64,000 bases of DNA from an uncultured Croceitalea sp. (GTDB lineage: Bacteria > Bacteroidota > Bacteroidia > Flavobacteriales > Flavobacteriaceae). The number at the start of each line of letters is the position of its first letter. Position 1 is the first letter of the stretch. The notes below the pieces were generated by a model. It searched no databases, was not told the DNA's origin, and saw only the letters and a list, made by a program, of their open reading frames with translations. The stretch spans positions 1,116,001 to 1,180,000 of the forward strand of contig CANLXH010000002.1 in assembly GCA_947495075.1 (NCBI GenBank), written 5' to 3'. Below are positions 19,056-28,378 of this stretch, in pieces. A program made the translations under genes and the position numbers.

Positions 19056-20519
19056 CTAATTGTTCTTTGAATAACCTACTGCTTCACCTATTAACGTAGC
19101 AGAAGTGCAGTCGTTAATTTTTACGTTTACAAAATCACCTACTTTATAGTTTTCTTTTGGAAATACGGCTACAGTATTTTGTGAGTTTCTACCCATCCAA
19201 TGCGTATCAGACTTTTTAGAAGTTCCTTCAATTAAAACTTCTTGTATTTTACCCACGTGTTGTTGTGTTCTGTAAAGAGAAGATTTTCGTTGTACTTCAA
19301 TAACTTCTGCTAATCTTCTTTTCTTAGTTTTTAGTGGAACATCATCTTCCAATTTTCTTGCTGCTAATGTTCCGGGTCTTTCAGAATAAGCAAACATAAA
19401 ACCATAGTCATATTTTACATATTCCATTAAAGAAAGAGTGTCTTTATGGTCTTCTTCAGTTTCTGTTGGAAAACCGGTAATCATGTCTTGACTAATTGCA
19501 CAATCAGGAATTATTTTTCTAATGTTATCTATAAGCTCAAAATATTCTTCTCTGGTATGCAAGCGATTCATAGCCTTTAAAATACGATTGCTCCCGCTCT
19601 GTACCGGTAGATGAATATAATTGCAGATATTTTCGAACTTTGCTACCACTTTTACAACATCTAAGGTCATATCTTGCGGATTAGAAGTAGAAAAACGAAT
19701 ACGCATCTTAGGTTGAGCTAGCGCGGTTAATTCTAGTAGTTTAGCAAAATCTATAGCGCTGGCCTTTTGAATATCCGAAGCTTTGTCATAATCTTTCTTT
19801 AATCCACCTCCATACCACAGGTAACTATCCACGTTTTGACCGAGTAGTGTTATTTCTCTAAATCCTTTTTCCCATAAATCATCAACTTCTTTTAGAATGG
19901 ATTGTGGGTCCCTACTACGCTCACGACCTCTTGTAAAAGGGACTACGCAGAATGTGCACATATTATCACAACCACGTGTTATAGAAACAAAAGCAGTCAC
20001 CCCATTAGAATTTAATCTAACAGGAGCAACATCGCCATAAGTTTCATCTTTAGATAGAATTACGTTTAAAGCGTTATTACCTTCATCAATTTCTTGAACT
20101 AAGTTGGGAAGGTCTTTATAGGCATCTGGACCAACAACCATGTCAACTATTTTTTCTTCGTCTAAAAATTTTTCTTTTAGACGTTCTGCCATGCACCCTA
20201 AAACCCCAACCTTCATTCCTGGGTTAATCTTTTTCACGGCATTGAATTTCTCTAATCGCTTTCTTACAGTGAGTTCTGCTTTTTCACGAATAGAGCAGGT
20301 ATTTACCAAAACTAAATCTGCTTCGCTTAATTCTTGTGTGGTATTAAATCCTTCCTTGGCTAAAATTGAAGCTACAATTTCACTATCGGAAAAATTCATT
20401 GCACAACCATAGCTCTCTATATATAGCTTGCGTGTATTTTTAGAGTTTTCATCAAGGGTTAAAGTAGCACCTTGAACTTCCTCATCTATTACTTTTTCTA
20501 TTCCTTCTTTAGGATTCAT
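19056..20519 (-). CDS. miaB: tRNA-2-methylthio-N6-dimethylallyladenosine synthase MiaB
   Basis: A radical-SAM methylthiotransferase modifying A37 of tRNAs that read UNN codons. From the ATG at 20519 it has 487 residues. The N-terminal UPF0004 cysteines are C39 (ESYGCAMN), C75 (NTCSIRE) and C109 (LGCMAER); the radical-SAM CxxxCxxC is C184, C188, C191 ([10 protein letters not shown]). A TRAM domain closes the protein. An upstream ATG at 20570 would add 17 residues, but it lies upstream of a perfect TATCTTTG box, so the shorter start is preferred. It heads the minus-strand run to secG. Confidence 0.96.
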   Translation of the reverse strand: MNPKEGIEKVIDEEVQGATLTLDENSKNTRKLYIESYGCAMNFSDSEIVASILAKEGFNTTQELSEADLVLVNTCSIREKAELTVRKRLEKFNAVKKINPGMKVGVLGCMAERLKEKFLDEEKIVDMVVGPDAYKDLPNLVQEIDEGNNALNVILSKDETYGDVAPVRLNSNGVTAFVSITRGCDNMCTFCVVPFTRGRERSRDPQSILKEVDDLWEKGFREITLLGQNVDSYLWYGGGLKKDYDKASDIQKASAIDFAKLLELTALAQPKMRIRFSTSNPQDMTLDVVKVVAKFENICNYIHLPVQSGSNRILKAMNRLHTREEYFELIDNIRKIIPDCAISQDMITGFPTETEEDHKDTLSLMEYVKYDYGFMFAYSERPGTLAARKLEDDVPLKTKKRRLAEVIEVQRKSSLYRTQQHVGKIQEVLIEGTSKKSDTHWMGRNSQNTVAVFPKENYKVGDFVNVKINDCTSATLIGEAVGYSKNN

Positions 20520-20538
20520 CGTACAACATTTGCATTTG

Positions 20539-20546
20539 CAAAGATA
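20539..20546 (-). promoter_or_regulatory. Bacteroidota-type -7 box for miaB
   Basis: The minus strand reads TATCTTTG (TAnnTTTG consensus), 19 bases before the preferred miaB start. Confidence 0.65.
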
Positions 20547-20661
20547 ACGCATAATGCAAATTAGTGACATTATGACAGTTAAATTTTATAGAAAAGTAAC
20601 GCAACTTTGTTTAACCTTTTTCATCATTTAAGAAAATTACTATCCAAAAAATTAAACGATT

Positions 20662-21900
20662 ATGAAAAAGAACATTCTTTTTGGGCTAACCATTATCTTG
20701 TTCACATTTAGCTCTTGCAATGATGACGATGGAGAATACGCAGATTATCTAGTAGCGAGACCTTTAGTTATTAGCAAGACAGAATTTGCAAGAAGCGTTG
20801 CTATTGTAGACCCTATTCCTATAAATGAATCTGGCAAAATTTATGCTTATGAAGACTACATCTTCATAAATGATAAATATCAAGGAGTACATGTAATTAA
20901 TAATAGTAATCCAGAATCTCCGCAAAAGGTTGCATTTATAAAGATTCCTGGAAACATAGATATTTCTGTAAAAGGTAATTTCTTATATGCTGATAGTATT
21001 ACCGATTTAATTGTTTTAGACATCTCAAATATTAATGAAATAAAACAGGTTAATAGATTAGAAGGTGTGCTACGAGATAACGTAGTTTTTCCTGCTGGTG
21101 CCGAAATTTTTGAATGGGGTACTATTGATTATGAAAATGATATTGTTGTAGGTTGGGAAACAGTTGTAGAACGAAGAAAAATTGAAGAAGTGTCACAACC
21201 AGATATTTTTATTGATTTTGCTGAAAACGCTAATGATTCTGGCGGAAATATAGGGCAAGGAGGTTCTTTGGCTAGGTTTAAAATTGTAGATGATTATCTG
21301 TATGCCGTGGATAGCCATACTATTAATGTTTTTGAAATTTCGGATTTGGCTAATCCTTTAGATTTAGAAGATGTCTACGCTGGCTTTGATATAGAAACTA
21401 TTTTTAACCGTGGAAATCATTTATTTTTAGGTAGTATGCGAGGCATGTATATTTATGATATTACATCACCTGCAACGCCAGAATATGTTTCGGAGTTTCA
21501 ACATGGTACTGCTTGTGACCCGGTTGTGGTAGATGATAATTATGCCTATGTTACGTTAAGAGGTGGTAATTTTTGTGGAGCTACAGAGAGTGGTCTGTTT
21601 ATAGTAGATATATCAACGATTGAAAACCCAGAATTAAAAGTAATCTATCCTATGGATGAGCCTTATGGTTTAGGAATAAAAGACGATAAATTATTTGTTT
21701 GTGATGGAGCTTCAGGCCTTAAAGTCTATAACAAATCTAATGTGCCAGATTTACCTCAGTTAAATCATTTTAAAGATATTGTCACATTCGATGTTATTCC
21801 AATGGATGAGCAATTACTAATGATAGGAGATGGAATACTTTATCAATACAAATATTTAAATAATGATATCAGTCTAATTAGTGAATTCAATCTAAACTAA
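20662..21900 (+). CDS. LVIVD-repeat surface lipoprotein
   Basis: A 412-residue predicted lipoprotein: lipobox FSSC (Cys19) followed by NDDDGE, an acidic start common for surface-exposed Bacteroidota lipoproteins. It then has repeated units of the LVIVD type, such as VHVINNSNPESPQKVAFIKI, INVFEISDLANPLDLED, MYIYDITSPATPEYVSEF and LFIVDISTIENPELKVIY. Such repeats form beta propellers; no enzyme activity is established. It is directly followed by a second small lipoprotein with no gap. Confidence 0.85.
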   Translation: MKKNILFGLTIILFTFSSCNDDDGEYADYLVARPLVISKTEFARSVAIVDPIPINESGKIYAYEDYIFINDKYQGVHVINNSNPESPQKVAFIKIPGNIDISVKGNFLYADSITDLIVLDISNINEIKQVNRLEGVLRDNVVFPAGAEIFEWGTIDYENDIVVGWETVVERRKIEEVSQPDIFIDFAENANDSGGNIGQGGSLARFKIVDDYLYAVDSHTINVFEISDLANPLDLEDVYAGFDIETIFNRGNHLFLGSMRGMYIYDITSPATPEYVSEFQHGTACDPVVVDDNYAYVTLRGGNFCGATESGLFIVDISTIENPELKVIYPMDEPYGLGIKDDKLFVCDGASGLKVYNKSNVPDLPQLNHFKDIVTFDVIPMDEQLLMIGDGILYQYKYLNNDISLISEFNLN

Positions 21901-22281
21901 ATGAAAGTATATGTTTTTAGTATTCTAGGTTTATTATTATTTACTTCTTGTGACAACGATGATAGCATTACACAGAACGATTTAGAAAATCAGTTACGAG
22001 AAATAAAAGCTATTGCAGAAAGTGAAGCATGTTTAGATATTAATGATTGGCGTTTAATAGGTATTGGAGCTAAACCATGTGGTGGACCCAGCAGCTATAT
22101 AGCCTATTCAATAAATATTAACACGGAAGCTTTTTTGTCTTTGGTTGAGAGCTATAATAGTAATGTGAGAGATTATAATGAGAGAGAAGGATTAATTTCA
22201 GACTGTGCAATTGTTTCCCCTCCTTCTAGTATTAGATGTGAAAATGACAAAGTAGTCTACGAAAATGAAGCCAGTAATTAA
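21901..22281 (+). CDS. Small Cys-containing lipoprotein of unknown function
   Basis: A 126-residue protein starting at the base after the previous stop. The lipobox is LFTSC (Cys17), followed by DNDDS. Five further cysteines (SEACLD, AKPCGGPSS, SDCAI, IRCEN and the N-terminal region) could form disulfides. The GAKPCGGPSSYIAYS segment recalls small secreted proteins of Bacteroidota, but I do not recognise a named family. It is probably made and displayed with the LVIVD lipoprotein. Confidence 0.75.
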   Translation: MKVYVFSILGLLLFTSCDNDDSITQNDLENQLREIKAIAESEACLDINDWRLIGIGAKPCGGPSSYIAYSININTEAFLSLVESYNSNVRDYNEREGLISDCAIVSPPSSIRCENDKVVYENEASN

Positions 22282-22328
22282 ATTTTTTTAAGTAGACTAC
22301 TTAGTTTAAATCAATAATAAGAAGAATG

Positions 22329-22358
22329 AATATCCTGTTTTTAACAGGATATTTTTTT
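22329..22358 (+). terminator. Terminator after the two-lipoprotein unit
   Basis: An 11-bp stem (AATATCCTGTT at 22329-22339 with AACAGGATATT at 22343-22353), a 3-base loop and a T run. Confidence 0.9.
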
Positions 22359-22400
22359 GTCTTTCAGATTCATTAAAAATCTGAAATCAAAAAATTCACA

Positions 22401-22408
22401 TACTTTTG
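22401..22408 (+). promoter_or_regulatory. Bacteroidota-type -7 box for topA
   Basis: TACTTTTG (TAnnTTTG consensus) ends 19 bases before the topA ATG and follows the terminator. Confidence 0.6.
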
Positions 22409-22427
22409 TTACCTCAAAACCTATTGA

Positions 22428-24911
22428 ATGCCAAAGAACCTAGTTATAGTTGAGTCCCCTGCAAAGGCAAAAACAATCGAAAAATTTTTAGGAAAAGATT
22501 TTCAAGTAGAGTCTAGTTTTGGACATATCGCCGACCTACCTTCTAAAGAATTAGGAGTAGATGTTGATAATAATTTTGAACCTAAATATATAGTAGATAA
22601 GGATAAAAAAGCTTTAGTTAAAAAACTAAAAGACTTAGCTAAAAAAGCAGATACGATATGGTTGGCTAGTGATGAGGATCGTGAGGGAGAAGCTATTTCT
22701 TGGCACTTAGCAGAAGAGCTTGGATTAGAGAAAAGTAAAACAAAAAGAATTGTTTTTAATTCTATTACCAAATCAGCAATAAAAAAAGCAATTGAAAACC
22801 CTAGAGAGATTAATTATAATCTTGTAAATGCGCAACAAGCAAGAAGGGTTTTAGATAGATTAGTTGGTTACCAACTTTCTCCAGTTCTTTGGAAAAAAAT
22901 TAAACCGGGACTTTCCGCAGGACGGGTACAGTCCGTTGCAGTGCGTTTAATAGTTGAGAGAGAGCGTGATATTGAAGGATTTACTCCAGAAGCATCCTAC
23001 AGAATAAAAGCGGAATTTAAAACAGAGAAAGGAAAAATATTTGAGGCAAAACTCAATAAGACATTCTCAACTAAAGAAAATGCTGAGACATTTTTAAAAG
23101 ATAATATTGGCGCAGACTTTTCTGTGGCAAAGTTGGATAAAAAGCCAGCAAAGAAATCTCCTGCAGCACCTTTTACTACATCTACTTTACAGCAAGAAGC
23201 TTCTAGGAAGTTGTATTTTTCTGTTGGTAGAACTATGCAAGTAGCACAACGCTTATATGAAGCAGGTCTTATAACATATATGAGAACCGATAGCGTAAAC
23301 CTTTCTAAAGAAGCATTAGATGCTGCAAAAGATGCGATTACCACTAACTACGGTAAAGAGTACAGCCAGGCACGGAATTACACTGGTAAGTCAAAAGGAG
23401 CGCAGGAAGCTCACGAGGCTGTACGCCCTACAGATATGAAATTACAATCACCTTCATTGGAGCGTGACCAATCTAAATTGTACGAATTAATTTGGAAGAG
23501 AACGCTTGCTTCCCAAATGAGTGATGCGCAATTAGAAAGAACAAATATTAAGGTTAAAGCAAACTCTCATAATGAAGAGTTTACTGCAAACGGTGAGGTT
23601 GTAAAGTTTGATGGTTTCTTGAAGGTTTACCTTGAGGGAAATGATGAGGAAGATGGAGAAGAACAAGAAGGTATGTTGCCAGCCATGAATATTGGGGAGA
23701 CTCTAATCAATAATTATATATCAGCTACAGAGCGTTTTACAAGACCTCCTTACAGATATACAGAGGCTTCTTTGGTAAAGAAACTAGAAGAATTGGGTAT
23801 TGGTCGCCCGTCTACTTACGCACCAACAATTTCTACAATTCTAAATAGAGGTTATGTTGAAAAGGGAACAATTGAAGGCAAGGAGCGTAACTACAATCAG
23901 TTAATATTGGAAGAAGGTAATATTGAAGAAAGTAAGCTAACCGAAATTATTGGTTCCGATAAAGGCAAAATGGTACCTACTGATATTGGAATGATTGTAA
24001 ATGACTTTTTAGTGAGCCATTTTACTAATATTTTAGATTATAATTTTACGGCAAAAGTTGAAGAAGATTTTGATGAGATTGCCACTGGTGATGAAGATTG
24101 GCAAAAAGTCATGAAGTCTTTCTACAAAGACTTTCATCCCACAGTACTGGACGTTGAGGAAAATGCAGACCGAGCAAGTGGAGAGCGTATTTTAGGTGAA
24201 GACCCAAAAACAGGTAAACCATTGCTGGTTCGCCTGGGTCGTTTTGGACCTATGGCACAAATTGGAGATGCAGAAGATGAAGAAAAAAGGTTTGCTAGCT
24301 TGTTGCCCGACCAATCGATAACCACAATCACTTTTGATGAAGCCTTAACGCTTTTTGAACTTCCTAGAAAGTTAGGTGTTTATGAAGGTGAAGAGGTGGA
24401 AGCTAATGTTGGGAGATTTGGACCATATGTAAAGTTTGGTAAGAAATTTATTTCTCTAGATAAAGGAGAAAGTGCTTTTGAAGTAGATATGGATAGAGCC
24501 ATTGTTTTAATAAAAGCTAAGCAACTTGCAGATGCACCTATAGCTCATTATGAAGATAAAGAAGTAACTAAAGGTGTTGGGAGATTTGGACCATTCATAA
24601 AATGGAATGGGATGTTCATTAACGTGAATAAAAAATACGATTACGACAATTTATCGAAAGATGATATTGTTGAGTTAATTGAAGCTAAAAAGCAAAAAGA
24701 GATTGAAAAGCTGATTCAAGAGTGGCCAGAAGAAGGTATACGTATTGAAAAGGCAAGATGGGGAAGGCATACTATTTTAAAGGGAAAAGTTAAAGTAGAG
24801 CTTTCAAAAGATGTTGATGCTACTAAAATTTCTTTAGAAGAAGCGCAAACCTTAATTGAAAAGAAAACCCCAAAGAAAAAAACAAGAGCAAAAGCAAAGT
24901 CTAAAAAGTAA
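22428..24911 (+). CDS. topA: DNA topoisomerase I (type IA)
   Basis: An 827-residue type IA topoisomerase that relaxes negative supercoils. The TOPRIM domain starts at residue 4 (LVIVESPAKAKTIEKFL), and the catalytic Tyr is Y284 in LITYMRTDSVNLS. The C-terminal part holds three or four repeated units (LGRFGPMAQIG, VGRFGPYVKFG, VGRFGPFIKWN) instead of zinc ribbons. It ends in a Lys-rich tail (KKKTRAKAKSKK), as I would expect for a Bacteroidota TopA. It has its own promoter box. Confidence 0.97.
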   Translation: MPKNLVIVESPAKAKTIEKFLGKDFQVESSFGHIADLPSKELGVDVDNNFEPKYIVDKDKKALVKKLKDLAKKADTIWLASDEDREGEAISWHLAEELGLEKSKTKRIVFNSITKSAIKKAIENPREINYNLVNAQQARRVLDRLVGYQLSPVLWKKIKPGLSAGRVQSVAVRLIVERERDIEGFTPEASYRIKAEFKTEKGKIFEAKLNKTFSTKENAETFLKDNIGADFSVAKLDKKPAKKSPAAPFTTSTLQQEASRKLYFSVGRTMQVAQRLYEAGLITYMRTDSVNLSKEALDAAKDAITTNYGKEYSQARNYTGKSKGAQEAHEAVRPTDMKLQSPSLERDQSKLYELIWKRTLASQMSDAQLERTNIKVKANSHNEEFTANGEVVKFDGFLKVYLEGNDEEDGEEQEGMLPAMNIGETLINNYISATERFTRPPYRYTEASLVKKLEELGIGRPSTYAPTISTILNRGYVEKGTIEGKERNYNQLILEEGNIEESKLTEIIGSDKGKMVPTDIGMIVNDFLVSHFTNILDYNFTAKVEEDFDEIATGDEDWQKVMKSFYKDFHPTVLDVEENADRASGERILGEDPKTGKPLLVRLGRFGPMAQIGDAEDEEKRFASLLPDQSITTITFDEALTLFELPRKLGVYEGEEVEANVGRFGPYVKFGKKFISLDKGESAFEVDMDRAIVLIKAKQLADAPIAHYEDKEVTKGVGRFGPFIKWNGMFINVNKKYDYDNLSKDDIVELIEAKKQKEIEKLIQEWPEEGIRIEKARWGRHTILKGKVKVELSKDVDATKISLEEAQTLIEKKTPKKKTRAKAKSKK

Positions 24912-24935
24912 GTATAACACCCCAAGCAATCTATT

Positions 24936-26093
24936 ATGGCATTTGATTTTTTGGTTCCCGTCAAAGATAAGGTCTTGGCGTTTTCCGAATTTTTACCCCC
25001 ACAAGCCTTAGGAAAGAAGATACATAAACATACAGAAAAAAAAGGCTTACCTGTCTTTGCAAATGCTACAGTTGCCATTTTTGGAGTTTTAGAATCGCGT
25101 AATGCTTTTGAGAAGAAAACCGAAAAGCTAGACATTGATTCTATCCGTATTCAATTGTACAGATTAATGAGTGGCAACTGGAATTCTACTATAATAGATA
25201 TTGGTGATGTAGAAGAAGGAAACAAAGTTGAGGATACTTATTTTGTAGTTAAAGAAATTGTAGCAGGTCTTTTAGAAGAAAATATTATACCTATTATATT
25301 AGGTGCTACTCAAGATATTACCTTTCCAGCATATCGTGCCTTTGATAATATTAAAGATATGATTAATCTGGTAGCCATAGATAGCCGTTTTGACTTTGGT
25401 GAGGATGATGAGTTAATATCATCCAGTTCATACATGAGTAAGATTATTACAGATAAGCCTAACAATTTGTATAATTTCTCTAATGTAGGGTATCAGAGTT
25501 ATTATAATGCTCAAGAAGAAATAGACTTAATGGAACGTCTATTTTTTGATGCGTATCGTTTAGGAGATATTGCTTCTAACATTCAGCTTGCAGAACCAGT
25601 TTTAAGAAATGCTCATTTGGTAAGTCTAGATGCACGTTCTATTCGTGCAAGTGAAATGGGATTGTCTGGTAGTTTTTCACCAAATGGTTTTACAGGAAGA
25701 GAAATTTGTGCCATAGCTAGATATGCTGGTATTAGTGATAATGTATCTCTATTTGGTATCTATGAAATGGAAAATTCAAATTTGTCCTTTCAATTAATAG
25801 CTCAAATTATATGGTATTTTATAGAGGGACTAAGCTATCGTATTAAAGAAGTTCCTAGTTCTAAAAGTGATGACTTCACCAAATTTACAGTACCTACAGA
25901 TTCAGATGAACTCATTTTCTACAAGAGTCATGTTACAGAAAGATGGTGGGTAGAAGTACCTTCTATTTTACCGGAACATACTAAAACAAATTCACCTGCG
26001 TTATTACCTTGCGCCGAGCAAGACTATTTGGATGCTTGCAACCAAAACATTCCTGAACGGTGGTTCAAAGCTTATAAAAAGGGCTTAAACTAA
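24936..26093 (+). CDS. Arginase/formimidoylglutamase-fold protein, probably catalytically dead
   Basis: A 385-residue protein with the ureohydrolase order of motifs, which automatic annotation tends to call formimidoylglutamase. The dinuclear-manganese ligands are largely missing. The GGDHS-type motif is GATQD (123-127; His replaced by Gln126). DAHxD is DSRFD (149-153; His replaced by Arg151). SxDxDxxDP is SLDARSIRA (230-238; second Asp replaced by Arg234, and DP lost). About three of six ligands remain, so amidinohydrolase activity is unlikely. It lies 24 bases after topA and 121 bases before gldK. A structural or regulatory role is inferred only from context. Confidence 0.85.
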   Translation: MAFDFLVPVKDKVLAFSEFLPPQALGKKIHKHTEKKGLPVFANATVAIFGVLESRNAFEKKTEKLDIDSIRIQLYRLMSGNWNSTIIDIGDVEEGNKVEDTYFVVKEIVAGLLEENIIPIILGATQDITFPAYRAFDNIKDMINLVAIDSRFDFGEDDELISSSSYMSKIITDKPNNLYNFSNVGYQSYYNAQEEIDLMERLFFDAYRLGDIASNIQLAEPVLRNAHLVSLDARSIRASEMGLSGSFSPNGFTGREICAIARYAGISDNVSLFGIYEMENSNLSFQLIAQIIWYFIEGLSYRIKEVPSSKSDDFTKFTVPTDSDELIFYKSHVTERWWVEVPSILPEHTKTNSPALLPCAEQDYLDACNQNIPERWFKAYKKGLN

Positions 26094-26214
26094 ACAAAAT
26101 ATTTTTTAGGTATAAATTGTATTTACACAATAATTTATTCAAAAAATAGTTTTAGAGAATAGTGAATTTGTGTTTACAGTTTGTAATCTTAAATCGAAAA
26201 ATTTAACCTAGAGT

Positions 26215-27594
26215 ATGAGAAAGCTATTGTTATCATCTATAGCGCTTGTTTTTTTATTAACCAGTTGTGGTTCAAAATCAAGATCAAAAGGTGAATTGGT
26301 TGGAGTCCAGGGTAAGAAATGGTATCCTGAGAAACCGTATGGAATGGAACTTATCCCGCGAGGCTCATTTATAATGGGTAAAGCGGAGGAGGATCAGGCC
26401 AAAGTTTTAAACGCCCCTACAAGAACCGTAACTGTTCGTTCTTTTTATATGGACGATACGGAAATCACTAATAGTGAATACCGACAGTTTGTAGAATGGG
26501 TAAAAGACTCAATAACTAGAACTAAATTGGCAATTCTTGCCGATCAATTAGGGATTGGTCCAGAAGACGAGGGTATTGGTGAGTATGCTTTTATGGATGC
26601 TGACACAACTAAAATGTCTGCATATGATAAGTATATGTTAGACAACTATGCGGGTCTTGGTGAGACTGGCTACGAAGGTAGAGCCCTAAATAAGGAGATA
26701 GATTTGGTATGGGATAGAGAAGACTATCCAGATGAATATTATACTGAAATAATGGTAGACTCTATCTATTTATCAGAAGATGAAACTTATAACGGTCAGC
26801 GTAGTATTGATGTTACTAAACTAAAGTATAAGTACAATTGGATGGATATCGAAGCTGCCGCTAGAGCTAAAACGGGTAGTAGAAAAGATTTTATCCGTCA
26901 AGAAGAACTAGAAATATATCCTGACACTACAGTTTGGATTCGCGATTTCGAATATTCGTACAACGAGCCTATGCATAACGATTACTTTTGGCATGATGCT
27001 TATAGTGAATATCCTGTAGTGGGTATTACTTGGAAACAAGCCAAAGCATTCTGTAATTGGAGAACTAAATTTAAAAATGACGATCAGAAAAGTCGTGGTA
27101 GGCAATTTGTAAACCAATTTAGATTACCAACAGAAGCTGAGTGGGAATATGCTGCCAGAGGTGGTATAGAAGGTGGAACTTACCCATGGGGCGGTCCTTA
27201 CGTTATAAGTGATACAGGTTGTTTTATGGCAAACTTTAAGCCGCAACGTGGAGATTACGCAGCAGATGCAGCATTATATACTGTAGAAGCTAAGTCTTAC
27301 GAACCAAACGACTTTAACTTATACAATATGGCGGGTAATGTATCTGAGTGGACAAGCTCTAGTTACGACCCAAACGCTTATGAATATGTTTCAACTATGA
27401 ACCCAAATGCAGGTTCTGGTCAAAACAAAAGAAAAGTATTGCGTGGAGGTTCATGGAAAGATGTTGCTTACTTCTTACAAGTTAGTACAAGAGACTATGA
27501 ATACCAAGACTCAGCAAGAAGTTATATCGGCTTCAGAACCGTACAAGATTATATGGGCGAAGAAGATTCAACAAAAGGAAATAACGGATTATAA
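26215..27594 (+). CDS. gldK: Gliding motility / type IX secretion lipoprotein GldK
   Basis: A 459-residue lipoprotein (lipobox LTSC, Cys18) with a formylglycine-generating-enzyme (SUMF1) fold: YGMELIPRGSFIMGK near 43, LPTEAEWEYAARGG near 305, MAGNVSEWTSS near 374 and KVLRGGSWKD near 405. GldK forms, with GldN, the periplasmic ring attached to the outer membrane in the T9SS core. It is the first gene of gldKLMN in the usual order. The SUMF1 fold is structural here. Confidence 0.96.
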   Translation: MRKLLLSSIALVFLLTSCGSKSRSKGELVGVQGKKWYPEKPYGMELIPRGSFIMGKAEEDQAKVLNAPTRTVTVRSFYMDDTEITNSEYRQFVEWVKDSITRTKLAILADQLGIGPEDEGIGEYAFMDADTTKMSAYDKYMLDNYAGLGETGYEGRALNKEIDLVWDREDYPDEYYTEIMVDSIYLSEDETYNGQRSIDVTKLKYKYNWMDIEAAARAKTGSRKDFIRQEELEIYPDTTVWIRDFEYSYNEPMHNDYFWHDAYSEYPVVGITWKQAKAFCNWRTKFKNDDQKSRGRQFVNQFRLPTEAEWEYAARGGIEGGTYPWGGPYVISDTGCFMANFKPQRGDYAADAALYTVEAKSYEPNDFNLYNMAGNVSEWTSSSYDPNAYEYVSTMNPNAGSGQNKRKVLRGGSWKDVAYFLQVSTRDYEYQDSARSYIGFRTVQDYMGEEDSTKGNNGL

Positions 27595-27670
27595 ACAATT
27601 AAGAGAGAACATTATATAAACCTAGTAACCAAATACTTATTTATATATTACTTAATTTAAAATTAAAATT

Positions 27671-28321
27671 ATGGCACAGTCAAAATCAACAAAAAAACTG
27701 TTTAACATGGCCTACGGGCTTGGAGCATCGATTGTAATTATCGGAGCATTATTTAAAATTCTACACTGGGAATTTGGATTTCTTAACGGAGGTTTATTAC
27801 TAGCGGTAGGTCTTATTACAGAAGCATTAATTTTTGCCATTAGTGCATTTGAACCAATTGATGATGAATATGATTGGTCTTTAGTTTATCCAGAATTAGC
27901 AGGAGCTACTTCTACAGGTAAAAAGAATGAAAAAGCAGAAATGAAAGAAGCAGAAGCCTCTTTATCTGCAAAACTAGATAACTTATTAAAAGAAGCTGGT
28001 GTAGATGCTAACTTAATGGAAAGTTTAGGAGAAAGCATTAGAAATTTTGAAGGTGCTGCCAAGGGTATTGCTCCTACAACTGATGCAATGGAATCTACTA
28101 AGAAGTATTCTGAAGAAATGGTTCACGCAGCGGCGCAAATGGAGTCTTTAAACAGTCTTTATAAAGTACAATTAGAAAGTGCAAGCAAACAAGCTTCAGT
28201 TAATGAAGAAGTTGTACAAAATGCAAGTGCACTTAAAGAACAAATGGCTTCTTTATCATCTAACCTTTCATCATTAAATGGTGTATATGGTGGTATGTTA
28301 ACTGCAATGTCTAAGAACTAA
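27671..28321 (+). CDS. gldL: Gliding motility / T9SS inner-membrane motor protein GldL
   Basis: A 216-residue protein with two membrane helices (about 12-32 and 38-58; GASIVIIGALFKILHWEFG) and a long cytoplasmic coiled-coil tail. GldL and GldM form the proton-driven motor of the T9SS. The conserved Glu of the second helix is visible in GLITEALIFAISAFEP, consistent with proton-channel function. It is 76 bases after gldK and 57 before gldM. Confidence 0.95.
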   Translation: MAQSKSTKKLFNMAYGLGASIVIIGALFKILHWEFGFLNGGLLLAVGLITEALIFAISAFEPIDDEYDWSLVYPELAGATSTGKKNEKAEMKEAEASLSAKLDNLLKEAGVDANLMESLGESIRNFEGAAKGIAPTTDAMESTKKYSEEMVHAAAQMESLNSLYKVQLESASKQASVNEEVVQNASALKEQMASLSSNLSSLNGVYGGMLTAMSKN

Positions 28322-28378
28322 TTAGAGATTTAATTTTAAATCCAAACCCAATTATTAATTAAATCTAATTAGAAAAAG

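Noticed and set aside
20520-20570. Cys-rich 17-residue N-terminal extension of MiaB (YLCKCKCC)
   Set aside because: It would start upstream of a perfect TATCTTTG promoter box, and the following ATG gives the normal family start.
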